Below are positions 41,007 through 50,160 of a stretch of 64,000 nucleotides of DNA, one piece after another (the first letter of the stretch is position 1; the number at the start of each line of letters is the position of its first letter). A model generated the notes under the pieces. The model saw nothing but the letters and a program-made list of their open reading frames with translations, was not told the DNA's origin and searched no databases. Made by a program: the position numbers and the translations under genes. The stretch lies in contig JBCCMQ010000005.1 of NCBI GenBank assembly GCA_039026235.1, positions 114,798 through 178,797 on the forward strand, given 5' to 3'. This DNA is from JBCCMQ01 sp039026235 (GTDB lineage Bacteria > Pseudomonadota > Alphaproteobacteria > Rhodobacterales > Rhodobacteraceae).

Positions 41007-41506
41007 CAGGACCAACCGTGACCCACATCTATGCCCGTTTGAAAGTGCCTGCTGCCGCAGTCTTTTTGCTGGTTCTAGTCGGGTGCGCGCCTGCGCCTGC
41101 GCCTACGGTTCCACCTGAAGCGGCGCGCGCACCGACCGGAGGGGCAGTGCAGATGACCGATGCGGTGAACGAGATCCGGCAGAGCCAGGGTTTGCAGACG
41201 CTAAGGTCGGTGGCACTGCTCGATGCGGCTGCGCGCGCACATGCGTCAGATATGCGTGCACGTGGCTACTTTGATCACATCGCACCGGATGGTTCCGACC
41301 CCGGGGACCGGATTTCCGCGCAAGGTTACGAATGGTGCCGCTTTGGTGAAAACATCGCACAGGGCCAGCCGGACGCTGCCGAGGCCTTGGCCGATTGGAT
41401 GGCGTCGCCGGGCCATCGCAGGAATATCCTGTCACCGCGGTTTACCGAGTTCGGTTTCGCCCGGTCCGGCGACTATTGGGTGCAAGTGTTTGCCGCCCCC
41501 TGCTGA
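41003..41506 (+). CDS. CAP/SCP-domain lipoprotein
   Basis: 167 residues. A signal peptide with lipobox LVGC (about 25-28) is followed by a Pro/Ala-rich linker and a CAP (cysteine-rich secretory protein) domain from about residue 52: AVNEIRQSQGLQTLRSVALL, HASDMRARGYFDHIAPDG, GENIAQGQPDAAEALADWMASPGH in pieces, and the C-terminal strand YWVQVFA. Bacterial CAP proteins are secreted and of largely unknown role. Its last 34 bases overlap the convergent guanine deaminase gene. Confidence 0.92.
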   Translation: MTGPTVTHIYARLKVPAAAVFLLVLVGCAPAPAPTVPPEAARAPTGGAVQMTDAVNEIRQSQGLQTLRSVALLDAAARAHASDMRARGYFDHIAPDGSDPGDRISAQGYEWCRFGENIAQGQPDAAEALADWMASPGHRRNILSPRFTEFGFARSGDYWVQVFAAPC

Positions 41507-42780
41507 AGGCAACTTCCCCCGATCCAAACCGCGCGTATTGCGCGATCATCGCCCATCATAATGGTTGGAAACAGCGCCTCCCAGATCGTGTCTGCCCGGG
41601 CGGACGCCTGGGCAATGGCAGGCGTGGATTGAAGATCAAGTATCGTCAGATCGGCCTCTGAGCCAGGTGCGAGCGTGCCAATCCGGTCGTCCATGCCGAG
41701 GGCACTTGCCGACCCCACCGTCGCAAGCCAAAGCAGCTGAGAGGGATGAAGCGCGTGGCCGCGCAGCTGGCTTATCTCATAGGCGGCCGCCATGGTCCGC
41801 AGCATCGAAAACGAAGATCCGCCGCCGGTATCCGTTGCAAGGCCGACCCGTTGGCCAGCGCTTTTGAGACCGGCCATGTCAAAGAGGCCCGACCCTATAA
41901 ACGTGTTCGATGTCGGGCAATGGATCAATGATGCGCCAACCTCGCGCAGCCTTGCCTTTTCGCGCGGTTCCAAGTGAATGGCGTGACCGAAAAGCGCCCC
42001 TGGTCGCAGGAGTCCATGCGCTTCGTAGGTATCCAGATAGTCGCGCGCATCGGGAAAAAGAGATCGGACCCAAGCAATTTCATCGGTCTGTTCACTGAGA
42101 TGGGTCTGCATAAGGCAGTCCGGGTGCTCATCCCAAAGCGTACCCATGGCTGACAACTGCTCAGGCGAAGAGGTCGGCGAGAAGCGTGGCGTTATGGCGT
42201 AACTCAGTCGGTCCTTGCCGTGCCAGCGTGCGATCAGGGACTTGCTGTCGTCATAGGCTGATTGCGCGGTGTCGCAAAGGTTGTCCGGTGCGTTCCGATC
42301 CATGGCGGTTTTCCCGGCGATAACCCGCATGCCTCGCGACTGGGCGCACGAGAAAAACGCGTCGACGCTTTCGGTGTGGCTTGTGCAATAGCTCACGCAG
42401 GTCGTGGTGCCGTTGGCCGTGATCAGATCCAGATAAAGACTGGCAATACGTTCTGCATAGGCCGCGTCCTCAAATCGCGCCTCTTCCGGGAACGTGTAGG
42501 AATTCAACCAGTCGATCAGACGCTTGCCCCAACTCGCGATGATCGCAGTTTGCGGATAGTGCGCGTGCGCATCAACAAAGCCCGGCGATATCAGGCAATC
42601 ACCGTAGTCCGCCACTTCGGCTTCGGGAAAGCGCTCGCGCAAATCACGGCCATCGCCAATCTTGGCGATTTTACCCGCCTCAACCAGGACACCGCCGCGC
42701 GCGAAATGCACGGCGGCTTCTGGGCCGTCGTGGAACGGGTCGGACCTAAAATCAACTATCTGCCCCAGAACCAGGTCCAT
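41473..42780 (-). CDS. guaD: Guanine deaminase
   Basis: 435 residues from the ATG at 42780; a TTG seven codons earlier is possible. Amidohydrolase metal sites: VDAHAHYPQTAIIASWGKRL (guanine deaminase type), QTHLSEQTDEIAW, FGHAIHLEPRE and ATDTGGGSSFSML. It deaminates guanine to xanthine in the cytoplasm. With the 8-oxoguanine deaminase-like gene on the other strand it makes a small purine-base cluster. It overlaps the convergent CAP lipoprotein gene by 34 bp. Confidence 0.93.
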   Translation of the reverse strand: MDLVLGQIVDFRSDPFHDGPEAAVHFARGGVLVEAGKIAKIGDGRDLRERFPEAEVADYGDCLISPGFVDAHAHYPQTAIIASWGKRLIDWLNSYTFPEEARFEDAAYAERIASLYLDLITANGTTTCVSYCTSHTESVDAFFSCAQSRGMRVIAGKTAMDRNAPDNLCDTAQSAYDDSKSLIARWHGKDRLSYAITPRFSPTSSPEQLSAMGTLWDEHPDCLMQTHLSEQTDEIAWVRSLFPDARDYLDTYEAHGLLRPGALFGHAIHLEPREKARLREVGASLIHCPTSNTFIGSGLFDMAGLKSAGQRVGLATDTGGGSSFSMLRTMAAAYEISQLRGHALHPSQLLWLATVGSASALGMDDRIGTLAPGSEADLTILDLQSTPAIAQASARADTIWEALFPTIMMGDDRAIRAVWIGGSCLQQGAANTCTQ

Positions 42781-42881
42781 CACATCCCACCATTTCCGCA
42801 ATCCAGATTAGGTACTGATTGGTCATGCGTAAACGACCGATGCATGGTGGCACGGTTTTGTGCATCCGTTATGTTCGCGCC

Positions 42882-44264
42882 ATGAACACACCCCTGTCTG
42901 ATACCGCCGAGCGCGCCGAGGAAGCCTATGAGCTGGATGCCGATCTCGTCAGCGAGGTAATCGCGGTCGTGGAAGAAAGAGACGCTGCCACGTTGCACGC
43001 CCTCATCGACCCGATGCATCCGGCTGATGTCGCTGACCTTCTAGAGCAGGTAAAGGGCGATGTCAGGCGCGCGCTTCTGGCGCTTCTGGATGTCGAGATG
43101 GACGGCGAGGTGCTGTCGGAGCTTGATGAGAACCTGCGCGAAGAGGTGATCGATCAGCTCGATCCGGAAGTTCTGGCCGAAGCCGTTCGAGAGCTTGATT
43201 CAGACGACGTCGTTGATCTGGTCGAAGATCTGGACGAACCCCAGCAAGAAGCAATTCTAGGCGCGCTTCCAGCCGCTGACCGGGCGGCAGTCGAGCAGTC
43301 GCTCAGCTTCCCCGAAGGATCTGCCGGCCGCTTGATGCAGCGCGAAGTGGTTGTTGCACCTGAGCACTGGAGCGTTGGCCAGGCCATCGACTTTATGCGC
43401 GCAAAAGACGATCTGCCGGCGGATTTCTATCATGTCGTTCTGGTGGACCCACGGATGAGGCCTGTCGGCTACGTTACGCTTGGCCGCATCATGGGCTCGC
43501 GCCGGAATGTGGATCTGAGCGACCTGACGGAAGAGAGTTTTCGCACCATACCGGCTGATCAGCCCGAAGAGGATGTGGCATACGCCTTTAATCAGTATCA
43601 TCTGATTTCCGCACCGGTGGTAGACGGCGACGGACGGCTGATCGGCATGATCACGATCGATGACGCCATGATCGTGCTGGATGAAGAGCACGAAGAGGAT
43701 ATTCTGCGACTGGCTGGCGTGGGCGAAGGATCTTTGTCGGATTCGATCGTCGATACGATGCGTGCCCGCGTTCCCTGGCTTTTCGTGAATCTGCTGACGG
43801 CCATACTCGCCTCTGTGGTGATTTCCTTTTTCGATGCGCAAATTGCGCAGCTGGTTGCCCTGGCCGTTCTGATGCCGATTGTGGCCTCAATGGGTGGCAA
43901 TGCCGGAACCCAGACGCTGACCGTAGCAGTTCGTGCGCTGGCCACGCGCGATTTGACCGACGCCAACATCTGGCGTGTTGTTAGGCGCGAAGGTGCCGTG
44001 GGCACGATCAACGGGCTTATATTTGCGGTAATCATGGGCTTCGTAGGGGCCTTCTGGTTCGACATGCCGATGCTCGGTGTGGTCATCGCACTCGCGATGG
44101 TGGTCAACCTGGTGGTGGCCGGGCTTTCGGGCGTCATGGTTCCCATCGGCATGACCCGTCTTGGGATCGATCCGGCGTTGGCATCGGGCACATTCGTGAC
44201 GACGGTGACCGATGTGGCCGGCTTTCTGGCATTTCTTGGCCTTGCAACGATCATGCTTCTGTGA
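42882..44264 (+). CDS. mgtE: Magnesium transporter MgtE
   Basis: 460 residues from the ATG at 42882. The N-terminal superhelical domain (about 20-130, acidic, LHALIDPMHPADVADLLEQV) and tandem CBS domains (about 135-260, SAPVVDGDGRLIGMITIDDA) form the Mg2+ sensor. Five membrane helices follow (about 285-460) with MPIVASMGGNAGTQTLTVAV, the conserved pore segment. It imports Mg2+, Mn2+ or other divalent ions under sensor control. No strong ribosome binding site is seen upstream. Confidence 0.95.
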   Translation: MNTPLSDTAERAEEAYELDADLVSEVIAVVEERDAATLHALIDPMHPADVADLLEQVKGDVRRALLALLDVEMDGEVLSELDENLREEVIDQLDPEVLAEAVRELDSDDVVDLVEDLDEPQQEAILGALPAADRAAVEQSLSFPEGSAGRLMQREVVVAPEHWSVGQAIDFMRAKDDLPADFYHVVLVDPRMRPVGYVTLGRIMGSRRNVDLSDLTEESFRTIPADQPEEDVAYAFNQYHLISAPVVDGDGRLIGMITIDDAMIVLDEEHEEDILRLAGVGEGSLSDSIVDTMRARVPWLFVNLLTAILASVVISFFDAQIAQLVALAVLMPIVASMGGNAGTQTLTVAVRALATRDLTDANIWRVVRREGAVGTINGLIFAVIMGFVGAFWFDMPMLGVVIALAMVVNLVVAGLSGVMVPIGMTRLGIDPALASGTFVTTVTDVAGFLAFLGLATIMLL

Positions 44265-44310
44265 CCACTGCGAGCCGGACTATAATTCACCGCTCAGCCG
44301 CCCTGCCCTT

Positions 44311-44886
44311 ATGACCTTGATCTCCGACAAAAAAGCAGTCGCCCGCAAAGCTGCGTTTGCCCGGCGCAAACAGGCCCATGGTCCAGAGGCATCGGCGGCC
44401 GCCTGTGCATCCCTTCTGGATGTGTTGTCCGATCAGCGCGGCAAGACCATCGCAGGTTATTGGCCAATCCATTCCGAAGTCGATCCGCGCGCGGCCCTTC
44501 GCGATCTTGCGCAGGACAGCGCTGTCGTTTTGCCCGTGATCGAGGGAAAGGGAATGCCACTTAGCTTCCGTCATTGGTGGCCTGGATCGGAAATGATCAC
44601 GGGCGCCTTTGGGGCCATGATCCCCGAAGCGGGCAAGATGCTGGTGCCGGATGTTGTCATCGTTCCACTCGTTGCCTTCGACAAGGGCCTTTTTCGCCTT
44701 GGCTACGGCGGCGGGTTTTATGACCGAACGCTGGCGGGGCTGCGCAGTCGTCGTACCGTTCAAGCAATCGGTTTCGCGTACTCAGCGCAGATGGTCGAGC
44801 GGCTTCCGATCGAAGAGACGGACGAGCCGCTGGACATGCTGGTAACCGAGGCGGGCATGTTGCGACCGCCCCCGGACGACACTTAG
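44311..44886 (+). CDS. 5-formyltetrahydrofolate cyclo-ligase
   Basis: 191 residues from the ATG at 44311. The family signature LGYGGGFYDRTLA is at about 131-143 and the N terminus KKAVARKAAFARRKQAHG has the ATP-phosphate-binding lysine/arginine helix. It converts 5-formyl-THF to 5,10-methenyl-THF with ATP. The gene follows mgtE by 46 bp and precedes the YmdB-type gene by 62 bp, probably as one transcript. No 6S RNA fits in the short upstream gap. Confidence 0.93.
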   Translation: MTLISDKKAVARKAAFARRKQAHGPEASAAACASLLDVLSDQRGKTIAGYWPIHSEVDPRAALRDLAQDSAVVLPVIEGKGMPLSFRHWWPGSEMITGAFGAMIPEAGKMLVPDVVIVPLVAFDKGLFRLGYGGGFYDRTLAGLRSRRTVQAIGFAYSAQMVERLPIEETDEPLDMLVTEAGMLRPPPDDT

Positions 44887-44948
44887 TGCGGCGCCGTAAC
44901 CCGGGTCTACGACTTGCCGATTGGGGAAATGCGGCCTAAGCCAGCGTC

Positions 44949-45770
44949 ATGCGAATTCTGTTTCTTGGCGATGTTGTGGGCCGTTCAGGACGGGCGGCAA
45001 TCACCGAACATTTGCCCCACCTACGGGACGAGTGGAAACTCGATTTCATCATCGTGAATGCCGAGAACGCAACCTCGGGTGCCGGGGTTTCAGCCGCCCA
45101 TGCCGCGGACCTGCTTGACGCTGGTGCCGATTGCCTGACGCTGGGTGATCACGCTTTTGACCAGAAGGACATGATGTCTTTTATCGACACAGAGCCGCGT
45201 ATCCTCCGCCCGTTGAATTTCGCGCGCAACGCGCCGGGAAAAGGTGCCCGGGTCTTTCAGGCGTCCGGGGGTCGCAAGATTCTGGTGACGCAAGTGTTGG
45301 GTCAGGTCTTCATGAAGCGGCCTTTTGACGATCCTTTTTCTGCCATCGACGCTGTCTTGAAGTCGTATCCGCTGGGCGGCGCGGTGGCGGCTGCTGTCGT
45401 CGATGTCCACGGCGAGGCGACGTCCGAGAAGATGGGCATGGGCCATTGGTGTGATGGGCGCTGCAGTTTACTGGTGGGCACCCACACCCATGTGCCTACG
45501 GCAGACGCTCAGATCCTGCCGGGTGGTACCGCCTACCAGACGGATGCCGGCATGTGCGGCGACTATCTTTCTGTGATTGGGATGGACCGCGAGGAACCGA
45601 TGCGCAGGTTCGTAACCGGCATGGGGCGGGGTCGGTTTCAACCCGCCACTGGTCCTGCGACACTTTCGGGAAGTATGGTCGAAACCGATGACCGCACCGG
45701 CAAGGCCAAAAAAATCACTATGGTCAGGTTCGGCGGTCGGCTCGAAGCGTCTCCTACAGGTTCCGTCTGA
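44949..45770 (+). CDS. YmdB family (TIGR00282) metallophosphoesterase
   Basis: 273 residues. The di-iron phosphoesterase sites are FLGDVVGRSGR (about 4-14), NAENAT (about 38-43), LGDHAFDQ (about 66-73), and GTHTHVPTADAQILPGGTAY near residue 177. YmdB homologues hydrolyse 2',3'-cAMP or related cyclic nucleotides and affect RNase-dependent switches in Bacillus. It sits directly after the folate enzyme gene. The start at 44949 gives the canonical MRILFLGDVVG. Confidence 0.94.
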   Translation: MRILFLGDVVGRSGRAAITEHLPHLRDEWKLDFIIVNAENATSGAGVSAAHAADLLDAGADCLTLGDHAFDQKDMMSFIDTEPRILRPLNFARNAPGKGARVFQASGGRKILVTQVLGQVFMKRPFDDPFSAIDAVLKSYPLGGAVAAAVVDVHGEATSEKMGMGHWCDGRCSLLVGTHTHVPTADAQILPGGTAYQTDAGMCGDYLSVIGMDREEPMRRFVTGMGRGRFQPATGPATLSGSMVETDDRTGKAKKITMVRFGGRLEASPTGSV

Positions 45771-45887
45771 TCCCCCTGCACCACCGAAGCACCGGCGTGG
45801 CCGCGACCGCCGCCGCATCTAGCTGACTTGAAGTTCCCCCGACCTTGCGGCAATCATCCGGCGAATGTCGGCTAGGAGATCTGTCCG

Positions 45888-47666
45888 TTGATCGATCTGA
45901 CACCCGCCGGACCCACCGAGGCGATCGCCGCAGTTGTTGTCGTCGGCCTAATGTTCGCGCTTTTTGTCTCCGAAAGGCTGCCGACCGAAGTGGTTTCCAT
46001 TCTGGGTGTCGCGACAATGCTGGTGCTTGGAATTTTGCCCTATGACGCGGCGCTTGAAGTCCTGTCAAATCCGGCCCCTTGGACGATTGTCGCACTTTTC
46101 ATCGTTGTGGGTGCGCTGGTGCGAACAGGCGCGCTCGACAGCTTCACCAAATTCGCCGAGGCGCGTGCCGACACTGATCCGAAACTGGCCATTGCCGCTT
46201 TACTTGGCGGCGTGGTGGTGGCTTCGGCTTTTCTGAACAACACACCTGTCGTTGTGGTCATGATCCCGGTGTTCGTGCAATTGGCGCGGAAGATGGGGCA
46301 GACGGCGTCGAAAGTTCTTATTCCGCTGAGCTATGCGGCCATTCTAGGGGGGACGCTGACGCTTATTGGAACTTCGACAAACCTCTTGGTGGACGGCGTT
46401 GCCCGGGCAAACGGACTGGCCCCCTTTTCGATTTTCGAGGTTACACCGCTTGGCATAATTCTGGTTGCTTGGGGCCTGATCTATCTTCGGTTCATCGCAC
46501 CCCGCCTGTTGCCCGAACGGGCCAGCATGGCCACACTGATGAGTGACCGGAAGAAGATGAAGTTCTTCACGGAAGTCGCGCTGCCCGAAGACAGCCCTCT
46601 GATCGGTGAACGTGTCCTGGATGTTGACCTGTTCAGGCGGGGCGGCATCCGGCTGATCGACGTCCTGCGGGGCGATGCATCACTGCGGCGGGATATGGGT
46701 TCAGTGGTCTTGGAAGCTGGCGACCGGGTCGTGCTTCGCACCGAGATATCCGAGCTTCTCGGTCTGCAGGTAAACCCGAACGTTCGCACCATAGATAAGC
46801 TATCCAGTCGTGAGACGACGACCGTTGAAGTGCTGATATCACCCGGCTGCAGAATGGTCGGCCGCACCTTAGGGGCACTGCGGTTACGTCGGCGGTACGG
46901 TGTCTATCCGCTCGCCGTGCATCGTCGCAGCCAAAACATCGGAAGGCAGCTTGATGATATCGTCGTCCGTGTGGGAGACACGCTGCTCTTGGAAGGCGAT
47001 CCCGCCGACATCCGGCGACTGGCCGATGACGTGGGCCTTGTTGACATCGCGGCGCCAAGCGAACGGGCCTATCGCCGCAGCCATGCCCCCATCGCTATTT
47101 CCACGCTGTTGGGCATTGTCGTTCTGGCCGGGATGGGAGTTGCGCCGATCCTACTGCTTGCCATCGTTGGCGTCGCAATCGTACTCACGCTTGGCTGCAT
47201 TGACGCCGATGAGGCCTTCTCGTTCGTCGATGGTCGGCTTTTGGCACTTATCTTTGGCATGCTGGCAATCGGCGCCGCATTAGGTGAATCGGGCGCGGTG
47301 TCGCTCATCGCAACAAGTCTGGCACCCGCGCTCAGCGGGCTTTCCGCATTCGTGCTTGTCTGGGGTATCTACCTGATGACCAGCGTTCTGACTGAAATGG
47401 TGTCGAACAATGCGGTCGCGGTCGTCGTCACACCGATTGCAATCGGACTGGCCGAGGTGATGGGCGTGGATGCGCGGCCCTTGGTCGTTGCGGTGATGGT
47501 AGCCGCATCTGCCAGCTTCGCGACACCAATCGGCTACCAGACGAACATGATGGTCTACGGTCCTGGCGGATACAAATTCACCGATTTCATGCGGGTCGGA
47601 ATACCGCTGAACCTCAGCATCGGGCTTCTGGCTTCTGCGGTGATCCCGCTGATCTGGCCGCTGTAA
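45888..47666 (+). CDS. SLC13/ArsB-type permease with two central TrkA-C domains (paralogue 1)
   Basis: 592 residues from a TTG at 45888 with AGGAG nine bases upstream. N-terminal and C-terminal membrane halves (about 1-180 and 385-592) carry the two family loops FLNNTPVVVVMIPV and VSNNAVAVVVTPIA. Between them, about 205-380, lie two TrkA-C (RCK_C) domains (VALPEDSPLIGERVLDVD and VLISPGCRMVGRTLGALRLR). The family transports dicarboxylates or sulfate with sodium. Substrate is unknown. It faces paralogue 2 (48173-49954) across a small membrane protein gene. Confidence 0.9.
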   Translation: MIDLTPAGPTEAIAAVVVVGLMFALFVSERLPTEVVSILGVATMLVLGILPYDAALEVLSNPAPWTIVALFIVVGALVRTGALDSFTKFAEARADTDPKLAIAALLGGVVVASAFLNNTPVVVVMIPVFVQLARKMGQTASKVLIPLSYAAILGGTLTLIGTSTNLLVDGVARANGLAPFSIFEVTPLGIILVAWGLIYLRFIAPRLLPERASMATLMSDRKKMKFFTEVALPEDSPLIGERVLDVDLFRRGGIRLIDVLRGDASLRRDMGSVVLEAGDRVVLRTEISELLGLQVNPNVRTIDKLSSRETTTVEVLISPGCRMVGRTLGALRLRRRYGVYPLAVHRRSQNIGRQLDDIVVRVGDTLLLEGDPADIRRLADDVGLVDIAAPSERAYRRSHAPIAISTLLGIVVLAGMGVAPILLLAIVGVAIVLTLGCIDADEAFSFVDGRLLALIFGMLAIGAALGESGAVSLIATSLAPALSGLSAFVLVWGIYLMTSVLTEMVSNNAVAVVVTPIAIGLAEVMGVDARPLVVAVMVAASASFATPIGYQTNMMVYGPGGYKFTDFMRVGIPLNLSIGLLASAVIPLIWPL

Positions 47667-47680
47667 GGCCCGCCCGTGGC

Positions 47681-48160
47681 CTAAAGAAAAAGAATGATGA
47701 TCTGCGCGGCGCAGAGCGGCATCAGTGCAAGAAATGCATTGTGATGAAGGCGCACGAGGCGGAAGAGCGCCTTGGAGACATCTTCCAGTTCTTCGTCGTA
47801 GGCGCCGACCTCTGCGACCTTGCGACCGGCCGGAAGGGCAACGGCTATCAGCACGGCAAGGATGATGATCAGGCCCACCATGACGAAGAGCGACGGCACG
47901 TCAAAGCTTCGCGTCACGGTCTGCCAAACGCTGAAACCTGTGGCCGCGAGCAGAAAGGGAATCAACAGATGCGGCCCGCCGTGTGATATGAATGCAGCGA
48001 GAAACGCGTGTATCCCGCGGATATCCTCTTCGTACTCGACCGCCCGTTCCGGCACCGAAAGTGCAGGCAGGATTGGACGCTCTATATAGCTGATTACAAA
48101 CAGAAAACCGACGGAGAAACCCAAGCATAGGGCCGTAAGCGCCGCAACATTGAACTCCAT
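47681..48160 (-). CDS. Hypothetical four-span membrane protein
   Basis: 159 residues with hydrophobic segments at about 5-25, 52-78, 88-110 and 140-159. Distinct points are ISYIERPILPALSVPERA in the first loop, AFISHGGPHLLIPFL with H60, and LFRLVRLHHNAFLALMPLC. I do not recognise a named family. It starts 13 bp downstream of the SLC13 paralogue 2 gene on the same strand, so it is probably its partner or co-regulated with it. No enzyme motif is visible. Confidence 0.75.
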   Translation of the reverse strand: MEFNVAALTALCLGFSVGFLFVISYIERPILPALSVPERAVEYEEDIRGIHAFLAAFISHGGPHLLIPFLLAATGFSVWQTVTRSFDVPSLFVMVGLIIILAVLIAVALPAGRKVAEVGAYDEELEDVSKALFRLVRLHHNAFLALMPLCAAQIIILFL

Positions 48161-48172
48161 CGATTACTCCGT

Positions 48173-49954
48173 TCACAACGGCCAGAACACGAGAATGGCC
48201 GGTATTGAGACCGCGACAACCAGCACCTCAAGCGGAAGACCCATGCGCCAGTAATCGCCGAACGTATAGCCGCCGGGCCCGAGTATTAGTGTGTTGTTCT
48301 TGTGGCCAATTGGTGTCAGGAACGCCGAGCTTGCGGCAATGGCGACGGCCATCAGGAACGGATCGGCGCTGACATTCAGCGCTTCGGCCATAATGATGGC
48401 GACAGGCGCGGCGACAATCGTCGTGGCAGTGTTGTTCAGAACGTCCGACAGGGTCATTGTCACCACCATCAGGACCGTCAGAATCGCCCATGCCGGAAGC
48501 CCTTCGGTAAATCCGATCAGGGCGCTGGCAATAAGCGCGGTGCCGCCAGAGCTTTCCAGGGCAGAGCCCAAAGGGATCATCGAGCCAAGAAGCACGACGA
48601 CCGGCCATTCGATGTGGGAATAGACATCGCTTAGCGGCACGATACGGGCCAGAACATAGACGACGACCACGCCCCCAAGCGCGATGGGCAGATCCACCAT
48701 CCCCAAGGCCGCAAGCGCGACCGCGACGGCGAAAAATCCGATTGCCAGCCAGACCTTGCCCTGATCCGTCACCATGAGGCCACGGTCGGCAAGGGACATC
48801 ACGCCCAACCAGTCAGTCACCTCGCTGGCTTGGTCGGAAGGAGCCATGATCAGTAGAATATCGCCGGGTTTAATTACCGTTTTGCGGACACCTTTGGTGA
48901 TCCGGCGACCTTGGCGCGCAATGCCCAAAAGAATGCTGCGCCGACGCCATGCAAGCCCGATTGCCTGGGCGGTGCGCCCGGCGATACGTGCCCCGTCGGG
49001 AACGACTGCTTCGATCACGGAAAGACCGTCGGCTTCGGCACGGCGAAGATCGTCCCTCTTGCCGTCGGAAAAAGCCAGACCCGTAGCGGCCCGGTATTCA
49101 TCAAGCGTGTCGGCATGCGCCTCAAGAACCAGCCGGTCGCCGGCTTGCAGTTCGGTGTTGCGCTGCGTGCCGTAGAGTCTCTTGCCCTGCCGCACGAGGC
49201 CCAAGATGGCGACGTCGGATGCTTCAGCCGTCTCCAACAGATCTCTTGGTCGCTGGCCGATCAGCTTTGAGTTTTCTGGCACGACCAGTTCGGCAATGTA
49301 TTCGGCCACGTCATCCATGACGCCTTTGCTTGACGTTTCGTCCTCCGCTACCGGGATGAACCGCCAGCCGATCAGGGCAACAAAAGCCAAACCGGCAATT
49401 GCGACGATCCCACCTACCGGTGCGAAATCAAACATCCGAAAAGGCGTTCCAAAGCTGTCTTCGCGTATCGTCGCGATCAAAATGTTGGGGGGTGTCCCGA
49501 TCAGTGTCGCCATCCCACCCAGTATGGTTGCGAAGGACAGAGGCATCAGGCTTTGGCCCGGCGGCCGCCCGGCTTTGCGGGAGGTCTGAATATCAACCGG
49601 CATCAAGAGCGCAAGCGCGGCCACATTGTTCATGAACGCCGATAGGACGCCGCCGACACCGCCCATGATCGCAATATGCGCCCCAAGGCCTCTTGATGCA
49701 TCGATCAGCGTATTGGTGATCAGAAAAACCGCCCCGGATCTTACCAGCCCGGCAGACACAACAAGCACCAATGCGACGACCAGCGTCGCCGGGTGGCCAA
49801 ATCCTGCAAAGGCATCCTCCGCCGGCACCACGCCCAGCACTGCGGCAACAATCAGCGCGCCGAATGCCACCAGATCATATCGAAACCGACCCCACATCAG
49901 CAGGCCAAAGACCGCACCGAATAAGGCGAACAGAATTATCTGATCGCTTGTCAC
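48173..49954 (-). CDS. SLC13/ArsB-type permease with two central TrkA-C domains (paralogue 2)
   Basis: 593 residues from the GTG at 49954 with AAGG six bases upstream; a GTG eight codons earlier is the alternative. The architecture equals that of paralogue 1: FMNNVAALALLMPV and LNNTATTIVAAPVA in the membrane halves, and TrkA-C domains around VVPENSKLIGQRPRDLLETA and AVVPDGARIAGRTAQAIGLA. Loop GTPPNILIA and GHKNNTLILGPGGY are typical of the family. It precedes the small membrane protein gene (13 bp). Substrate is unknown; dicarboxylate or sulfate are candidates. Confidence 0.9.
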   Translation of the reverse strand: MTSDQIILFALFGAVFGLLMWGRFRYDLVAFGALIVAAVLGVVPAEDAFAGFGHPATLVVALVLVVSAGLVRSGAVFLITNTLIDASRGLGAHIAIMGGVGGVLSAFMNNVAALALLMPVDIQTSRKAGRPPGQSLMPLSFATILGGMATLIGTPPNILIATIREDSFGTPFRMFDFAPVGGIVAIAGLAFVALIGWRFIPVAEDETSSKGVMDDVAEYIAELVVPENSKLIGQRPRDLLETAEASDVAILGLVRQGKRLYGTQRNTELQAGDRLVLEAHADTLDEYRAATGLAFSDGKRDDLRRAEADGLSVIEAVVPDGARIAGRTAQAIGLAWRRRSILLGIARQGRRITKGVRKTVIKPGDILLIMAPSDQASEVTDWLGVMSLADRGLMVTDQGKVWLAIGFFAVAVALAALGMVDLPIALGGVVVVYVLARIVPLSDVYSHIEWPVVVLLGSMIPLGSALESSGGTALIASALIGFTEGLPAWAILTVLMVVTMTLSDVLNNTATTIVAAPVAIIMAEALNVSADPFLMAVAIAASSAFLTPIGHKNNTLILGPGGYTFGDYWRMGLPLEVLVVAVSIPAILVFWPL

Positions 49955-50160
49955 GGCGCGCCTTGCGATACGTGCCACTGAAGTGGCGCATCGGGCTTGT
50001 GTCTGAAGGCTGTCATATCACGGCTCTCCCTGGCGAAAGCAGAACACCGGCGCGCGCCCATGGCAAGCCCGGCAAATCCTGGGTTTGCCCGCCTTGTGTG
50101 TGCAAGGGCAGGTACATTATACCCGCGCAGAGACTGTCGTCGTCCAAGGCCGGAGGGAAA

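Noticed and set aside
49771..50160. Upstream extension of the yebC frame
   Set aside because: It would add 130 residues antisense to the SLC13 gene; the family start and GGAGGG site at 50161 are clear.
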